Shown piece by piece: positions 1-20,747 of a stretch of 42,500 bases of DNA. Made by a program: the position numbers and the translations under genes. A model generated the notes under the pieces. The model was not told the DNA's origin and did no database searches. It saw nothing but the letters and a program-made list of their open reading frames with translations. The number at the start of each line of letters is the position of its first letter. Positions within the stretch are counted from its first letter, which is position 1. Origin of the DNA: Sphaeroforma sirkka (taxonomy: Eukaryota; Opisthokonta; Ichthyosporea; Ichthyophonida); contig LUCW03000808.1 in NCBI GenBank assembly GCA_001586965.3, forward strand, positions 7,501 through 50,000, read 5' to 3'.

Positions 1-260
1 GTTCATGGTGCCCAAATCTATGTTTATATAATAGAAGGGAGCCCACAAATCGAGTTCGTATTAACTGAAGTGGCGTTACGCTCTGATGTCAGCGTAGTTG
101 GATACCGTAAACGGGTTGGGCCAATGTATTACGAGTATTCGTATCAGAGGTTCTAGACCAATCGTACGTATATTTCCGCGTCTGTACTATCAATGTGGTA
201 CCAGTGTTGACTAAGTTATCTAATGCTTTTGCACGGCTTACTTGTTGTGATACGCTTCAG
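1..260. other. Left edge, probably intron of the PHD gene
   Basis: No coding exon could be supported here. The stretch just before 261 ends in a plausible 3' splice acceptor (TGATACGCTTCAG), so it is probably an intron of the PHD-finger gene whose 5' exons lie outside the window. Confidence 0.4.
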
Positions 261-2759
261 TCGAGCAGCAAGGCGATAACAGAAGCACATGAGATGGTGA
301 GCATGGCGCTTCATTTAGATATGGCCATGCGCACAGTCACAGACATGCGGAGTGGCAAGCGATCCGATAAATCCGACAAATCCGACAACGCCAAGCCACT
401 ACCGCTGAGCGGATACTCTGCCCACGAGCCCATCCACCGACCCATACAGCTGGACAACTCAGACGATAGTAGCAACGACGAAGACGAGTGCAGTGCCTGC
501 CATGAGGAGGGCGAGTTGTTCAGATGTGGGAGTTGCCGCAAGCGCTTCCATGAGAGTATGTGGATGCATTTGCGTCGTGAACTTTTATATTTGTGTTTGT
601 GTAGCTATCCATGGGTATGATTTATTGGCAATACTTAGGGTTGGGACAGCTACGATAGCTGTGAAGACGCGGATGGCTACAGTGTGTACCACACTGTACT
701 TCTAATCATCCGCGCGTCTTGGTTGTGATATGTATACATGGCTGTTTAAGTACTTGTGTACGTCTTTCCCAATGCGTTTAGTATGGGGCTTCTCAGAGTG
801 CTTAAGCTTTGACCATGCGCGTACTTTCAGCCCTCATAGTTGAGCGATACATAAGTTCTCTCCTTGTAATGTTAACGGTCACGTGTGGCGAGTGTGAGTT
901 GTTCAGGCAATCCGGGATTGAATGAACTCGGAAGTCTAGTCACGAAACTGTCAAGGTTGTAGCCCTTATTGTTCTATGCTACAAAATCTAACAAGTGCTT
1001 TGCGCATAGCGCTTTAGCAACAAGCAACAACCATACCCCACCTGGGCTCTCCGAGTATCCGTTTCATTACTGTTCGCGTCTCTCAATTACTGGGTGCACA
1101 ACATCGTAAGGTGTGAGAGCGACAGCTAACTTGAAACAGTGTTCTCCATCCGCACTTGTCTATATCGTTCATTTGTCCCTGCCTCTATTATTGTACAAAG
1201 TATTTCGATTCTTCATCATGCACTTGTTAGCTGTCTCACGTATAACGGGTTGTTTACCCTGTCTCAGTTTATCTGGTACTCTAGTAGAACGTTTTGACGT
1301 TCGTTCGTTTGTTAATTTGAGTACTTATAACACCTACTTCTACCTTGCACTTTTTCAGTGTGCGACCCATTGCCACCTGGTGTATCGATGTCCCAGCTGC
1401 TTCGCCGGAAGAAACGGCGATGTGGCTATTGTGAAGCGGTATGCATTGAACCATCCGAGTTTAATCGCACACGTGTCGCGTATATCAGTGGATCAGATAC
1501 TTGCCAAAAACCGTATATCTATATATAGATACACCTACGAGAAGAAGTAGTCTATTGTACACACTGTTCCTGTTGACAGAGTTTGTCTTAGCGAGTGAAT
1601 ATAAAAAGGTGACTGAACAAACGAGTATAAACTCGTCTTTGTGGCAAGTGGAGCACGATTGATTCAGCATAGTTTGGAGTCGGACTTTCACGACTTCGAG
1701 TGAGTAGTACACGTCCCTGCCCTATCGATGTGAAATGCACAATAGAATTTACGTATACGCCATAGCATTAGCCGTCCTGTACTTGTGAATAGGTGTCTTG
1801 TGTCCGCTCGTTTCTGTTTGACAAATCGCTTGCGCTTGCTGATATGTCGTTTATTCTTCATTGTGTATAGGATTGAGCTATACTGTAGCATATCCGCTCA
1901 CTGACTCTGCGTTTTGTGCTACGTAATACGAATACAATCGTACCTTGTCAAGGCGCATGACTGACTTTGACCTCCGATTCTAATGCTAATCCAACGAACT
2001 GCACAGACCAAGCCACGCGAGCAGCCAGACAAAGACCTCAGCGACAGGGATATTGTGCATGATCTCATGGACAATAGCGAAGACGAGAGCTCAAATGAAG
2101 ATGATCTGGATGGTAACCTCGAGGGATTCATAGTTACCAGCGACAGCGAGGTTAGTGACGGGGAGAGGGGTGATCACAATAAGGCTAGTGTCAAACAAGT
2201 TAGTGACTCGGATGTGGGCGAGAGTGATTTTGATCACGAAAGTGACCACACTGTGGCTACTAGCAACGATGTTAGGGTTAATGGGAGCAAACGCCGGATT
2301 ACACGTGGGTATAGTAGTGGTAGCCATTGCAACGGTGGTATCAGTGTTGTGGAGATACAGCACAGCGATATTGATAGTGATCATAGTGTAGTCAATTTAC
2401 ACAACACGCGCACCAAGAAGATACGCCAGATTGAAAGCGAGCTAGAGAGCGATGCAGAGAGTATACACTCCGATGCTGAACTCGACATGGTTGTGGTCGA
2501 TGAGGGCAAGAATGGTAGCGACCGTGACGGGAATGTAGTCAATCATGATAGTGATGATGTTGTAGATGATGGTAACCATAGTAACCCGAATGTTGTTTCT
2601 ATAACACACGAGGGTGACCATAGCGACCAGGATAGTAACCATAGTGATGATCAAGGCAGTGAAAGTGATGATAACGAGATTGAAAAGCATGCTATTGAGA
2701 ACATGTCGGACAGTGAGGCCCAGGACAGTGACGAAGATAGCGACGACCAGATGATATAG
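261..2759 (+). CDS. PHD-finger protein with long acidic Ser/Asp-rich tail (5' partial)
   Basis: Three exons join in frame: 261-555, 1359-1438 and 2007-2759 (TAG stop), 375 codons in the window. Exon 1 ends inside a PHD finger and exon 2 completes it. The zinc ligands read CSAC, then CGSC, then His in RKRFH, then a Cys three residues later, then CGYC, the C4HC3 pattern. The first intron falls between the His and the sixth ligand. Exon 3 encodes about 250 residues dominated by Asp, Ser, Glu and Asn, with a DLDGNLEGFIV segment near its start. PHD fingers of this type usually bind histone H3 tails, so a chromatin role is likely, but no specific family is recognised. Upstream in-frame codons before 261 are open, but the acceptor there suggests an internal exon, so the true start is probably outside the window. 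The exon 2 to exon 3 join is supported by phase only; a further small exon between them cannot be excluded. Confidence 0.75.
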
Positions 2760-2806
2760 AAGTAATCGCAGCGAATGGGAAGGAGTGTTCAACTGGAAGT
2801 GAATCA

Positions 2807-2812
2807 AATAAA
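2807..2812 (+). promoter_or_regulatory. Poly(A) signal of the PHD gene
   Basis: AATAAA lies 47 nt after the TAG stop of the PHD gene, the expected distance for a 3' UTR signal. Confidence 0.6.
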
Positions 2813-4248
2813 CGACACTGTGGTCTGTATGGCGTCTCTGAAGTCTACAATTCGTTTATATAGCTTGTAACTAGGCTTGATAAATATATATAAATCCTTA
2901 ACCTGTCGCACGACATAAATTGTGCTAGATATTAGAGAACATTGCGTGGCGCAACAAACTCACGTTTGTGTCTGTGTATTTGAGCTGCTCTGATATACCT
3001 GTCTCGGTCTCGCAGACCTCAAAATTTGATTTGAATGATTCTACAAAATATCACAAGAAATACAAATAGTTGGATTTGTTTTGATGATATTCACCGAATT
3101 GGTTTGTAGGATGGTTTGCGTATACGTCTTCTTCACAGCAACGGGACAGATTCGACAGTTGGTGAAAACAAACTAATCTCACAATCAGAAGTGCAACAAG
3201 TCGATACTGTACTGAAGTTTTCCACATATTGATACGACAGTCAATCAATTCAATATTAAGTTCATGTGATACTTCCCTTGAATAGCAGTAGTATATCTAC
3301 ATGAAGCTGTATTTAACCGTGGTTCGCATGGAGATGAAGAGCACAGAATGATATCATCACGAGTAGTTATGCTGCAAGTATTTCGGGTTTTTTTAAATTC
3401 ATATTCATTCATTCTCTCACACAATATAACTGAAACAAATCGACATTTCACCTAGGTCTCTGGAAATCTTCTGATATCTACGCATACTTACCATGCATAT
3501 TAAAACGAGTTTGATTAAATCATTCCACTTTGAAAGCGACACGACCCTCGCTTTCTTACAATCGGAATGTATTTCTTACAACCGGAATGGGTTAATTTTG
3601 TCATTAAAGGCCGCATTCATTACTCGCACTTTCCCGAACAAGAAATGTTGTAGTTGTTTCTGTTGCTGTCAGAACGGCCTGTGCCTAAGCAGAAATCCTC
3701 AGGGCTCTTGAATTTATCTCTGTAGTTGACGAAATAGTCCCAATAACTCTTGGATACATTTTTTCGAACCTTCAGTGAATCCTTCCAGCAAGTAATCTTT
3801 TGTTCTGACAATTACCAGACACAACTTTTGATGTCACAATACACCAAAAGAAAGGACACACTGAAAAAATAGTTCCTGCTGGTGAAGCGGTCATCGAAAG
3901 CTTCATATTCAAAATTAAGTATTGAGATTGTTGCCCAACAAAAGCTGAATAGCAGATAAACAGATGTGAAGTATATCAGTTCAACTTACACTATTAGTAG
4001 AATGAATCACTACGTTATAGAGAAATTCACAACAATATAAATCTCACCAACAGGATCGCAGGTTTGTATTATGTCAACTGACCGGTGTTATAGAAAATAA
4101 GCTCACAGCTTCGTATTTACACATAGTGCTAAGGGCCAAGCCATGTAGTTCATTATTGGCAAACAATAGCAATACATAACAGAAACTACGTTAAAATCAT
4201 AATCTCCGCCTATGGAAGGTTTTTTATGCCATGCTTGATATTCTTCTG

Positions 4249-4250
<2 letters not shown>
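2813..4250. other. Intergenic AT-rich stretch, no gene seen
   Basis: About 1.4 kb of AT-rich DNA between the PHD gene and the TA tract. Short open frames exist on both strands, but none shows a domain, a good splice context or compositional bias. A short repeated phrase (ATTTCTTACAA/CGGAATG, around 3550-3590) is the only local structure noticed. Confidence 0.5.

Positions 4251-4303
<53 letters not shown>
4251..4303. repeat. (TA)n microsatellite
   Basis: Uninterrupted alternating TA of about 53 bp, just before the 3' end of the broken cysteine-rich gene copy. Confidence 0.95.
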
Positions 4304-4309
<6 letters not shown>

Positions 4310-4364
4310 TTATTTATTTGATACTAATTCCTTAATTAATCGTAGAGCGTGCAGAAGCTAGAAC

Positions 4365-4761
4365 TTAAAACTGGAAGTCGGATCGCTTGTAAACATCAGA
4401 CGAGTGGGCTTCCTTCTCGCAGTATGACTGGGTGCACTTCTTCAAGTCACCGCACTCACCAGACCACTGGCAGCACTCCTTGTTCTTGTGGATGGGACCC
4501 TTCAATGCGTCAGGGTTACGCTCACGCTTCTCGGCACAAGTGATTTTGTACTCGTTCTTACCACTGCCAGAGCTGCTAGAGGCTTTGCAGTAGCTCTCCG
4601 TACACTACACTTGACAGGTTTCCGCAGTTTCCAGAATACTCGCAGCACACCTTGGACTCGTCGTATGATTTTCCAGTGAATCCCTTAATACCACAAGTGA
4701 TCTCCTGCTCGTAGGTGTGGGCGCTGACAACAACAGCAACGGCGGCGATAGTGGCGATGGT
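4365..4761 (-). pseudogene. Broken inverted copy of the secreted cysteine-rich gene
   Basis: The reverse complement of 4365-4761 matches 5132-5524 almost base for base. I count one substitution near the 5' end, two near the 3' end, and one indel. The indel is at about 4600-4625: this copy lacks one C and gains five bases, net +4, which shifts the frame and leads to a TAG soon after. The first four codons, including the ATG, are replaced by unrelated sequence, and the nearest upstream in-frame codons include a TAG with no ATG after it. Both lesions argue that it cannot make the protein. A TATA-like GTATATAGAG lies about 75 bp upstream, so it may still be transcribed. An assembly artefact cannot be excluded from sequence alone. 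Confidence 0.85.
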
Positions 4762-5042
4762 GGCGCGGTAATCTCTCGTCTATACTCTACTACAGTCTGT
4801 CTACCTGTCAGCTGTCTACTCATAACTCTACGGCTCTATATACGGAGTGTCCGCTCTCAATTTGAATTCAATTTTCTCATAAATGCTCCATGCAGTTATG
4901 AACACGTTGTGCAATGTATATTATCATTAGACAGACCTACAGCACATAATTCGACATGATCATAATACAGAAGCCACTTTCACAGAGACACCACACTGTG
5001 TGTACTAGCAGAATAAAGGGCGACTACCATGGACCTATGCCG

Positions 5043-5050
5043 TATAAAAG
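5043..5050 (+). promoter_or_regulatory. TATA box of the cysteine-rich gene
   Basis: TATAAAAG lies 70 bp before the ATG at 5120, followed by a CAATTCAACT-type stretch about 30 bp downstream that could be the start site. This is the clearest core promoter in the window and suits a compact, strongly expressed gene. Confidence 0.65.
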
Positions 5051-5119
5051 CGGTCGTATTCTGAATTCGTCAATCAATTCAACTATACCTTCTTATAATA
5101 GTTAATAATCTATATAACT

Positions 5120-5524
5120 ATGAAGTTTACAACTATCGCCACTATCGCCGCCGTTGCTGTTGTTGTCAGCGCCCACACCTACGAGCAGGAGATCACTTGT
5201 GGTATTAAGGGATTCACTGGAAAATCATACGACGAGTCCAAGGTGTGCTGCGAGTATTCTGGAAACTGCGGAAACCTGTCCAAGTGTACGGAGAGCTACT
5301 GCAAAGCCTCTAGCAGCTCTGGCAGTGGTAAGAACGAGTACAAAATCACTTGTGCCGAGAAGCGTGAGCGTAACCCTGACGCATTGAAGGGTCCCATCCA
5401 CAAGAACAAGGAGTGCTGCCAGTGGTCTGGTGAGTGCGGTGACTTGAAGAAGTGCACCCAGTCATACTGCGAGAAGGAAGCCCACTCGTCTGATGTTTAC
5501 AAGCGATCCGACTTTCAATTTTAA
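5120..5524 (+). CDS. Secreted cysteine-rich protein with two tandem six-Cys repeats
   Basis: An intact, intronless 134-residue frame. Residues 1-18 are a typical signal peptide (short basic start, then an Ala/Val core ending VSA). The mature part is two copies of one module joined by a Ser/Gly linker (63-71). Copy 1 has Cys 27, 43, 44, 50, 56, 61 and copy 2 has Cys 78, 99, 100, 106, 112, 117. From the CC pair onward the spacing is identical, and the motif CCxxSGxCGxLxKCTxSYC is shared. Even cysteine number and C-CC-C-C-C order suggest three disulfides per module in a small extracellular fold. I recognise no family and assign no function. The neighbour on the opposite strand is a near-identical broken copy. 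A TATA box and a poly(A) signal frame the gene. Confidence 0.88.
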   Translation: MKFTTIATIAAVAVVVSAHTYEQEITCGIKGFTGKSYDESKVCCEYSGNCGNLSKCTESYCKASSSSGSGKNEYKITCAEKRERNPDALKGPIHKNKECCQWSGECGDLKKCTQSYCEKEAHSSDVYKRSDFQF

Positions 5525-5594
5525 GCTCTGTAGTTCTTGATACCGAATTAACATTACACATCCATCCCTATCTGTGATGCTAAACATAGTCACT

Positions 5595-5600
5595 AATAAA
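5595..5600 (+). promoter_or_regulatory. Poly(A) signal of the cysteine-rich gene
   Basis: AATAAA lies about 70 nt after the TAA stop at 5522-5524. Confidence 0.6.
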
Positions 5601-5659
5601 TCAGAGCTATTTAATTTGCAATATGATTAATGGACCATCGTATGCGATGATTAGCAAAG

Positions 5660-5699
5660 GAGTAATTGATATGTATTGTATACATATACATACACACAA

Positions 5700-5735
<36 letters not shown>

Positions 5736-6550
5736 GTATATATATATATGTATGTATGTATGTATGTATGCATATAAGTATATATTAATATAGGTATATT
5801 TGTGTATATATACATACATAAATAAATACCATATATATAATTAAATACATACATATAATATATGTATGTGTGTGTATATATACATACATAAAATACTACC
5901 ATGTATATATATATAATATGGATATATATAGATTATAATATATAATATAATATATATATTATTATATACATACATAATGCAATGATATGTGCATAATGAT
6001 TGTATGTATGCAATAATAATATATATTATATATAATATTATGTACAGCCAATAATAATAATACATACATATAATAATAATAATAATATAATAATGAATAT
6101 AATACATAATGAATACAAACATATAATAATAATATATGTCATATACACACACGCATCACACACACGCACGCACACGCACGCACGCGCACGCAATGTAATG
6201 TAATAATATGTTTGTTATATGTTTTGTGTATAATAATAATAATAATAATATATAACAATAATATGTATGTAATATAATATATATTATAATACACATAATA
6301 ATAATAATATACATAATATATATTATTAATAATAATATGTAGTTATGTGTATGCACATTGTATGCATAATACGTACGTAATGCATAATAATAATAATATT
6401 ATAATATATAATAATAATATATAATAATAATAATAATAATATTATATAATTATAATATATAATAATAATTATTATAATAATAATAATAATATATATATCA
6501 TATATACATGTGCACATTACATATACATATATAATAATATTACATACGTA
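5660..6550. repeat. Low-complexity AT-rich region with CA, TATG, TAATAA and CACG tracts
   Basis: Nearly 900 bp of changing simple repeats: (CA)n at about 5693-5723, TATG repeats to about 5775, then TAATAA-type trinucleotide tracts. A CG/CA-rich alternating island lies at about 6143-6191. Open frames through it give only Tyr/Ile-rich low-complexity peptides and are not genes. Confidence 0.9.
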
Positions 6551-6603
6551 ATACTTGCGCGCACGCACACATACATATATGCATGTATGTACATCAATAT
6601 CAT

Positions 6604-16460
<9,857 letters not shown>

Positions 16461-16476
16461 ACGCGCATCGTGAGAG

Positions 16477-17181
16477 CTAGTAGAAAATCTTCAATCAAGT
16501 GTGTTTCAGTCATGGATCCGGCGGGTAATAGTAAAAAATTGTGTACTTAAAAATTACTTGTAGAGACTATTGTTGCAAAAATATTATCGCTAACGGACTC
16601 CTTGAAAAATCCAATTGAGTATGATCAATATCAACTAGTGTGTGCGAAAAGAGAGAATTATTATAGACAGTATATACGGGGTTTCGGATAGAAGACATCA
16701 AAGTGCACGAATGTAGCGAATGATATTCGGAGAATATTGATTAATACGCTATCGAGAGAAAATGGTTGCGAAGTCGAACGCAAAGTATATTAGCCGAGTC
16801 TATCGGACTCGGCCACAAAATGGATTCCAAAGCTACAGGTAAACAGTCATGGCACCTCGTAGGTTTGCCAGTTGGTGAACACCATGTTGCCGAGATCTGC
16901 ATCGACTCTAATCAGATCTGAATCGACTCTAATCAGATCTGAATCGACTCTAATCGGTAGACTATATTTCTAAATATATAAATATACATGTATGTGGCCG
17001 GATTTGTTTATGGGAAGAATATATGGCCGTATTTCTCATACCGATCACCACTTACATGCGGATATATGCTTGATCTTCATCACAGTCGTATAAGATTTTT
17101 GCACATTTGCAGCCGCAGCCTCTGTCTTAGCAGTATAACGTGCCGATGCATACGGTGCACAATAAATCGCTTTACACGTTC
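16477..17181. other. Interval between the Rh 5' end and the Tudor-knot gene 3' end
   Basis: About 700 bp that should contain the Rh promoter (or further 5' exons) and the 3' UTR of the upstream gene on the same strand. No clear TATA box or poly(A) signal on the - strand was found. It contains the 21-bp triplicate listed separately. Confidence 0.4.
16893..16955. repeat. 21-bp tandem repeat, three copies
   Basis: AGATCTGMATCGACTCTAATC is repeated three times head to tail, with one base difference in the first copy. It lies upstream of the Rh start. Confidence 0.93.
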
Positions 17182-20100
17182 TTAGGGCGGCGAACTATGA
17201 GATAGCCCTCCTCTTCTCAAGGCTTCTTCGTGATGCAATTTCTCATACCTCAGCTTGGCTTCTCTATGTAATTCCATTGACTTGGGATACAGATACCTAT
17301 CTATCTCCTCTCGGAAAATACTATCCCATTCCGGTCCATGGCCCGGCAGAGCACTAGAGCGCGCACTCGACAACAGCTCTCTATGGCGCTTTAGAGCGGA
17401 TGCGTGGATCACCTCGTAGCCTTCATCCGCCTCTATTTGTCTCAAGACCTTATATATGCGCACTTCCTGGAGTGTGGCATCCCCACTCGCCTCCCTTATC
17501 CGTGCTGACGACAATTGCTGTTCGTAGCTGCCACGGAAGTAGTCGGCTCTAAGTGCGGCCGTGCTTTGTATGGCTTCTCCGGCAGGCTGTGACTGTGGAG
17601 GATGCACACGAGTCATCTGCTGAATGCGCTGTGGTGTTGGTGGCTTTTCTGGTGGTTCCATTGGCCTTGGATTAGTTTGTATATGTCGTTGCGTATGATG
17701 CTGTGTGTGATTTCCTTGATTAAATGACTGTTGACCTTGATATATAGGCCGAATTAGTTGTGGCAGATGTGACTGGTGTAGTGCCATGTTCCTTCGTTGT
17801 TGTTGTGAAGATAATGGTCGCTGGGTAGGGAGTCTTGGCGTGCTAATTAAAGTAGGTTGTTGCTTACCACGTGTTGAGGTTGGCAACACGTGTGGTGCGT
17901 CTCCTCTAACCTCTCCTCCTAGCTTGTCCTCACCAACACGGTTGGCCTGAGGACCCGTTTGCGGCGGTACAGACCCTAAATGCATACTCGAAGCACCAGT
18001 CCCTTTCAGCTTCATCTCTATTGTCTCGCTCCTTCTTGCTTCGTTACGAAGTGCACCATTGCTGGATACCCGGCTCAGCCCTATTTCCGAGTGCTCGGAC
18101 GGCAATCCCTCCGAAGCTCGTCCCACAACCTCTGATTGCTGCGAGTCTGTTTGCACTGGCAGGCATTTCCCATGCACTGGCAGGGATGCTGCTTGTCTTG
18201 TTGTTGCATTTGGCTTCCCCACAGTGGGTAGTGGTGCTTTGTTCGCCTTGCAGCTCTTCATGGATGCCCATCTCAGCATGTCTGGCACATCTGTTCGTGC
18301 TGATGCTGCTTGCTCATCAATACTATCACCTTTGGGCGCATTCAAGGCGTCGTTTAAATGATCTTTTTGTCCATCACTCATGGCTTCCTTTCTGGGTGGG
18401 TTTCTAGTTTGACTGCTTCTCAGGGTATTGTTCGATCGCGTCTTTGACTTGCCATTCGGGGTGATTGCCTGGGATGCCCCAATTACTGTACTCGAATGCG
18501 CGGGTGCTTCTTCACCTCTTTGGCGATCACTTTGTGATGCTGGTGATATGTGTGTGCATGTCTGCTCTTCCTTGATAGTCGTGTCTTCTGTGCCACTTAT
18601 CTCTGTCCCGTTATCAGCTCCGCGATCCTCTAGTGAATGTGTAATTGAGGTTGGGTATGAAACGTTTCAGGGACTCGGAATAAACTTTAAGCGATATTGG
18701 GATTTTTAAGGATTCAGCGATGGCAGTGGCAACCAAGCTGCAACTACGGTCATAAAGCAAAAGTATACGGAGGTAGGCGGTGTGCCCAACGAGACTAACA
18801 GGTTTATGTAGGACTTGAAGTGTACAGCTGTACGAGAGCCAAAACATATAAACGACACGAAAATACCACATTGATCTTCTCGAACATCATAAATTGGTCT
18901 CGCACCAATCTCTCACTCCTTAATTAACCCGACTCACGATAGACATGCGTATAGAATTGTCTTATCTCCCATTGAAAACAACACAAAAGATACTTGATCA
19001 GAATCCATAGTACATTTGTACACACCTGTGCGAGAGCTTGCCGTCGAGTCGGCAGCTTGGACTGTCCCATAAACATTCCCACTTCGCGTCAACCGTGGTG
19101 GATACTTCGACTTCTTCGTGTCACTCCCGTCTGCTACAGCACCTTTGGCTTCGTCCCGGTCATAGCCATCAGACCACTGCGAACTTGTTCGGCGAATAGA
19201 CCGATCAGAATTCATACGTAGTTTCTTTTTCTTTATCTCCAATGCACTAGTTGCACTACTCTCCGAAAAGTCGCCACTACGTCGAGGTCTCCTGCCACCT
19301 TCCGACACACTTCCCACTGGCGACATCTCTCTGCGGCGTTTTCTTCGCGATAATTCACTCGTACCTCGTCTCGCTCTATTTTCACTTGAAGGTATGTCTT
19401 GCATGACACCGGCATCCGCGTGCAACTTCGCATCAATCTGTTCCACTTTTACTTCAGCTTGTCCGTCCAATGCCCTACTTTCAGCTTCTGTTTCACCTCC
19501 ATTACTTGCCTTCGTTGCCGACTTCGCATATCCAACGGCCGGCGCAATCTTACCAACACTCTCCTTGTGTATTGCCGTCTGGTTTGGCATATTTTTGCCC
19601 ACACATCTGGCTGTTTCTACCGCGACATCCACACTAACTTTAGCCTCGCCAGGCTCAGCGCCGGTGTCAGTTTCCTGTTCCGTTTCTGATTGACAATCAA
19701 TCCCAACTCTCGATATCTCTTGTGCCCGTGCCTGTGCCTTTGCCTTCGCTTCTATGATTTTCCTCAGATTATTGGCTCTATCCGCTTTCTTTTTCTTGCG
19801 ATGCTCTCTCGCATTTTCCAATCTTCGTGTGGCACCTATGTTACTAGAATCAACTCCAACTTGATCATCTGCCTGTACGCTACCGTTGCCGACGCCTTTC
19901 TCGCGAGCCATATCCTCTACCGCCTTTTCTTTGTCATCGCTTGGACCGTTTGCTACCACCATTCCTTCGCTACTCGTGGATTGCCGACGGCGCACACGTC
20001 TACTCTGCTGTGTGTTACTTTCGGCGGCATCTGACAGTCCCCGTTTAGTGCATGTCGCATTTTTTAACATAGACCAGGGAGAGGCTTCGGTATCAGCAGG

Positions 20101-20504
20101 TGTGACCTCTGAATCAGCTACGGCTTCAGATGGCTCATCTGTGCCTAAGAACCAAGGCACAGATAAAAAGAAAGAATTCTGGCAAATTTAGCGAAATACG
20201 AATCCATTGTAGCTATTTGCATGATACAGACTGTTTTTACGGGCAATATACAACAAGGCAACAGAAAAACAAACAGCAAAGTGTGTAGGCGACAATAGTG
20301 CCTTGGCCGAGCCCGTAGGCAATCCGCAGCTCGGTAAATGAAAGGCTAATATATATATATGTATATATATACATATACATATACACAAATACACCCACCC
20401 ACCCACACACACACACATCTATATATATATTTATATACGTATACGAACAAATTCTCATCTATTCACACACACAAGCACACACACACACAGCAACACACGT
20501 ACAG

Positions 20505-20535
<31 letters not shown>

Positions 20536-20591
20536 AATGATTGTGTGTATGTGTGCGCAGATTTAAAACACACACCCACACACGTATATGT

Positions 20592-20630
<39 letters not shown>

Positions 20631-20688
20631 ACATATACATATACATATAAATATAAAAATATATACATACATATACATATACATATAC

Positions 20689-20747
<59 letters not shown>

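Larger units (their letters stand above)
4365..5524. repeat. Inverted repeat made of the two cysteine-rich gene copies
   Basis: Arms 4365-4761 and 5132-5524 are about 99% identical by eye, with a 370-bp non-homologous spacer. Homology stops within a few bases of the stop codon on one side and about 12 bases inside the start on the other. Confidence 0.9.

Noticed and set aside
2091..2807. Open frames opposite and beside the acidic PHD-gene exon
   Set aside because: They are shadows of the GAT/AGT-rich acidic exon in other frames and have no domain or splice support.
4605..4823. A 72-codon - strand frame with its own ATG through the broken cysteine-rich copy
   Set aside because: It reads the copy in the wrong frame and loses every conserved cysteine motif; no evidence it is made.
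5120..5524. Reading the cysteine-rich protein as a toxin or antimicrobial peptide
   Set aside because: Cysteine order alone is not enough; no family signature, pro-region or cleavage pattern supports that role.
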